From: JADGGM01 sp035277485
GTDB lineage: Bacteria > Gemmatimonadota > Gemmatimonadetes > Gemmatimonadales > Gemmatimonadaceae
DNA: 36,973 nucleotides
Direction: 5' to 3'
Assembly: GCA_035277485.1 (NCBI GenBank)
Contig: DATEKK010000021.1
Span: 1 to 36,973 of the forward strand
This document shows, in pieces, positions 34,804 through 36,973 of the stretch; position 1 is the first letter of the stretch; each line of letters begins with the position of its first letter. A program made the position numbers and the translations under genes. Under the pieces are notes generated by a model. It saw only the letters and a list, made by a program, of their open reading frames with translations, was not told the origin of the DNA and made no database searches.

Positions 34804-36660
34804 ATGACCGTGACGGCGGAGCCGAACGCGTCGACGACACGCGATCCGCACCTGGCGCCGACGACGCTCACGCGTCTCTTCTTCGACGCGGTGGAGGGAT
34901 TCGACCGGCCTCACGCAATGCAGGTGAAGGTGGGCGGCGCGTACCAGCCGATCTCCCACCGCACGCTGGCGACGCGCGTCCGCCACGCCGCGTTCGGCCT
35001 CCGCACGCTCGGCGTCCCCGACGGCGGGGTGGTCGCGATCCTGTCCGAGAACCGGCCCGAATGGGCGATCGCGGACTACGCCTGCCTGACGGCGCGCTAC
35101 ATCGACGTGCCGATCTATCCGACGCTGCCCGACGAACAGATCGCGTACATCCTCAAGGACTCGGGAACGGTCGCGATCTTCGTGTCGACCACGGCGCAGG
35201 CGCAGAAGATCGCCGCCGTGCGCGCGTCCCTGCCCGCCCTCAAATGGGTCATCGCGTTCGATGACGCGAGCGGCAGCGGCACTGACCTCACGCTCGCGGC
35301 CCTCGAGGCGCACGGCGCCGCGATCGAGACGCCAGAGGCCACCGCGCGCTACCGCGACGAGGCGATGGCCGTCGCGGCGGACCAGGTCGCCACCATCGTC
35401 TACACGTCGGGCACGACGGGCGAGCCCAAGGGCGCCATGCTGACGCACGGCAATCTCGCGTCAAACGTGGCGGCCGTCGCCAAGGTCATTCCGATCACCG
35501 ATCAGGATGCATCGCTGAGCTTCCTGCCGTTGTCGCACGTCCTGCAGCGGCACTTCGACTTCCTCATGTTCGCCACCGGTGTGTCCATCGCGTACGTGGA
35601 ATCGATGGACACGATCACCGTGAACATGACGGAGATTCGCCCAACGCTGGTCGTGGCGGTGCCGCGCGTGTACGAGAAGATCTATGCGCGGGTATTGGAG
35701 AACGCGCTGGCCAGCGGCGCGTTCAAGAAGCGCGTGTTCTTCTGGGCGCGCGCGGTCGGCGAGCGCTGGGCGGCGGTGCGCCTGGCGGGCCGCAGGCCGA
35801 ATCCACTCCTCGCCGCACAGTACGCGATCGCCAACACGCTGGTGTTCTCGAAGCTGCGCGAGCGGGTGGGCGGGCGGCTCCGGTATTTCGTGTCGGGCGG
35901 CGCGCCGCTCGCGCCGGCGATCAACACGTTCTTCTACGCCGCGGGCCTGGTGATCCTCGAGGGCTACGGCCTAACGGAGACGTCGCCGGTGATCGCGGTG
36001 AATACGCCGGAGCGCTACCGCATCGGCACCGTCGGGCCGCCGATCGCGGGCGTCGACGTGACCATCGCCCCGGACGGCGAGATTCTGTGCCGCGGGCCCA
36101 ACGTCATGAAGGGTTACTACAACAAGCCGGAGGCGACGCACGAGGCGATCGATGACGCCGGGTGGTTCCACACCGGCGACATCGGCGTGCTCGAGGATGG
36201 CTTCCTGCGCATCACCGATCGCAAGAAGGACCTCATCGTCACCGCAGGCGGCAAGAAGATCGCGCCGCAGCCGATCGAGAACCACATCAAGCTGAACAAG
36301 TACGTGTCGCAGGCGGTGATGATCGGCGACCAGCGCAAATTCCCGATCGTGCTGGTCGTGCCGAACTTCGAGCAGCTCGAGAAGTGGGCCAAGCTCAAGA
36401 ACCTGCTCTACGCCGACCACAAGCAGCTCCTCGCCCAACCGATGGTCAAAGCGAAGATGGATAAGGAAGTGTTGGGCAAGCTCACGGGCCTGGCGCACTT
36501 CGAGAAACCCAAGAAAATGGCGCTCCTGGATCGCGACTTCACGGTGGACTCGGGCGAGCTGACGCCGACGCTCAAGGTGCGGCGGCGCGTGATCGACACG
36601 AAGTTCAAGACGCTCATCGATCGCATCTACGCCGAGAGCGACGCCGGCACCGACGCGTGA
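34804..36660 (+). CDS. Long-chain acyl-CoA synthetase (AMP-forming)
   Basis: A 618-residue adenylate-forming enzyme of the FadD15/ACSL type. The P-loop is IVYTSGTTGEPKGAMLTHGN (from about residue 198). FLPLSHVLQRHF, the substrate-binding RYFVSGGAPL and EGYGLTETSPV follow, then the AMP-binding GWFHTGDIG with the hinge RITDRKKDLIVTAGGKKIAPQPIEN. It activates fatty acids to acyl-CoA for lipid synthesis or beta-oxidation. The closing basic helix RRRVIDTKFKTLIDRIY is typical. I chose the ATG at 34804 with GAGG nearby; a GTG at 34798 would add two residues. It is separated by 46 bases from the lipoprotein gene and may form its own unit. Confidence 0.94.
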   Translation: MTVTAEPNASTTRDPHLAPTTLTRLFFDAVEGFDRPHAMQVKVGGAYQPISHRTLATRVRHAAFGLRTLGVPDGGVVAILSENRPEWAIADYACLTARYIDVPIYPTLPDEQIAYILKDSGTVAIFVSTTAQAQKIAAVRASLPALKWVIAFDDASGSGTDLTLAALEAHGAAIETPEATARYRDEAMAVAADQVATIVYTSGTTGEPKGAMLTHGNLASNVAAVAKVIPITDQDASLSFLPLSHVLQRHFDFLMFATGVSIAYVESMDTITVNMTEIRPTLVVAVPRVYEKIYARVLENALASGAFKKRVFFWARAVGERWAAVRLAGRRPNPLLAAQYAIANTLVFSKLRERVGGRLRYFVSGGAPLAPAINTFFYAAGLVILEGYGLTETSPVIAVNTPERYRIGTVGPPIAGVDVTIAPDGEILCRGPNVMKGYYNKPEATHEAIDDAGWFHTGDIGVLEDGFLRITDRKKDLIVTAGGKKIAPQPIENHIKLNKYVSQAVMIGDQRKFPIVLVVPNFEQLEKWAKLKNLLYADHKQLLAQPMVKAKMDKEVLGKLTGLAHFEKPKKMALLDRDFTVDSGELTPTLKVRRRVIDTKFKTLIDRIYAESDAGTDA

Positions 36661-36666
36661 GGCGCG

Positions 36667-36678
36667 CCTGACGTCAGG
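36667..36678. terminator. Short perfect palindrome between convergent genes
   Basis: CCTGACGTCAGG is a perfect 12-base palindrome in the 13-base gap between the acyl-CoA synthetase stop and the stop of the partial gene, and it includes that stop codon. A GGCGCGCC palindrome lies directly before it. It has no loop, so it is a weak terminator at best; it could equally be a binding site. Confidence 0.3.
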
Positions 36679-36973
36679 GTTTGGGCGCGCGCGCGAGCGC
36701 GGTGAGGTCGTGCTTCTCGCCTAACCAGTCGTGCGCGTCGCGCGCGCGCTCGGCGATGCCGGCGGGGATCGGCGCGCCGGCGGGCACGAGCAGGCGGCCC
36801 GATGGCTTGAGCGCGGCGGCGCTCGACTCGAGGAACGGCGCGGCGGCGTGGACGTGGTCGAGTGCGATGGCGCGCACGGACTCGGGGCGCAGGGGGAGCG
36901 TGTCCGGCGCGCGCGCGACGGACACGCCGAAGCCGCTCGCCACATAGCCTAACGGATCGACGGCCAGCACGTG
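36674..36973 (-). CDS. Partial gene, possible class I methyltransferase C-terminal part
   Basis: The C-terminal 99 or so residues of a protein whose start lies beyond the right edge. The visible sequence (LAVDPLGYVASGFGVSVARAPDTLPLRPES, then VRAIALDHVHAAAPFLESSAAALKPSGRLLVP) fits the second half of a small SAM-dependent methyltransferase: the DTLPLRPESVRAI segment resembles the motif after the SAM site, and ALKPSGRLLVP the following strand. The rest is too short to be sure; other Rossmann-like enzymes are possible. The motif GCCTAAC occurs twice in the fragment, as elsewhere in the window. Confidence 0.5.
   Translation of the reverse strand, partial: HVLAVDPLGYVASGFGVSVARAPDTLPLRPESVRAIALDHVHAAAPFLESSAAALKPSGRLLVPAGAPIPAGIAERARDAHDWLGEKHDLTALARAPKP

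Overview
The window looks like chromosomal DNA of a high-GC bacterium (about two thirds G+C by eye), most likely a member of the Gemmatimonadota. This rests on two very large duplicated (ADOP-type) ABC permeases, one paired with a PadR regulator, on many secreted proteins with a cleavage region ending AQ or AQQ, and on the general gene content. The assignment is an inference. I found no tRNA, rRNA, CRISPR array, transposase or phage gene.

Layout. 1-3.1 kb: padR and an ADOP permease (minus strand). 3.3-7.5 kb: a plus-strand operon of five tightly overlapping genes: cutA, a divergent macro-domain protein, a membrane-anchored protein of unknown function, an ABC ATPase and its permease. 7.8-14.6 kb: a minus-strand run: mtnA, glpK and a DUF2279-like gene with overlapping ends, then a small gene and the cytochrome c maturation genes ccmE, ccmF, ccmH and a ccmI-like zinc-ribbon gene. 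14.7-21 kb: plus strand, echA-type crotonase, recF, dciA, a secreted M28 peptidase and gyrB, a replication cluster with a peptidase inserted. 21.4-26.4 kb: a second ADOP permease, a pyrimidine-nucleoside phosphorylase (minus), a secreted TPR-like protein and a YtxH-like protein (minus). 26.6-28.8 kb: a signalling cassette of a stand-alone receiver, a PleD-like diguanylate cyclase and a GAF protein. 29-31.7 kb: ligA and a V4R-domain protein. 31.7-36.7 kb: a phosphoribosyltransferase (minus), then TPR protein, ParA-like ATPase, lipoprotein and long-chain acyl-CoA synthetase (plus). A cut-off gene lies at the right edge (minus).

Two signals go beyond ordinary annotation. First, the heptamer GTTAGGC (reverse complement GCCTAAC) occurs about 53 times by hand count, roughly ten times more than base composition predicts. 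It sits mostly inside genes, where it accounts for most TTA leucine codons. It also forms three stop codons, and one inverted pair makes a perfect hairpin between two convergent genes. This is how DNA uptake sequences behave in Neisseria and Haemophilus, so the motif may be an undescribed uptake or other genome-wide recognition sequence. Second, four intergenic spaces hold members of a repeat family built from short GC-rich hairpins separated by GGGAA/TTCCC; in three of them the modules form two opposed arms, and one whole intergenic region is a palindrome of about 257 bp. A separate pair of 27-bp inverted repeats at 32.4-32.5 kb and a tandem-repeat/hairpin structure upstream of gyrB are also notable.
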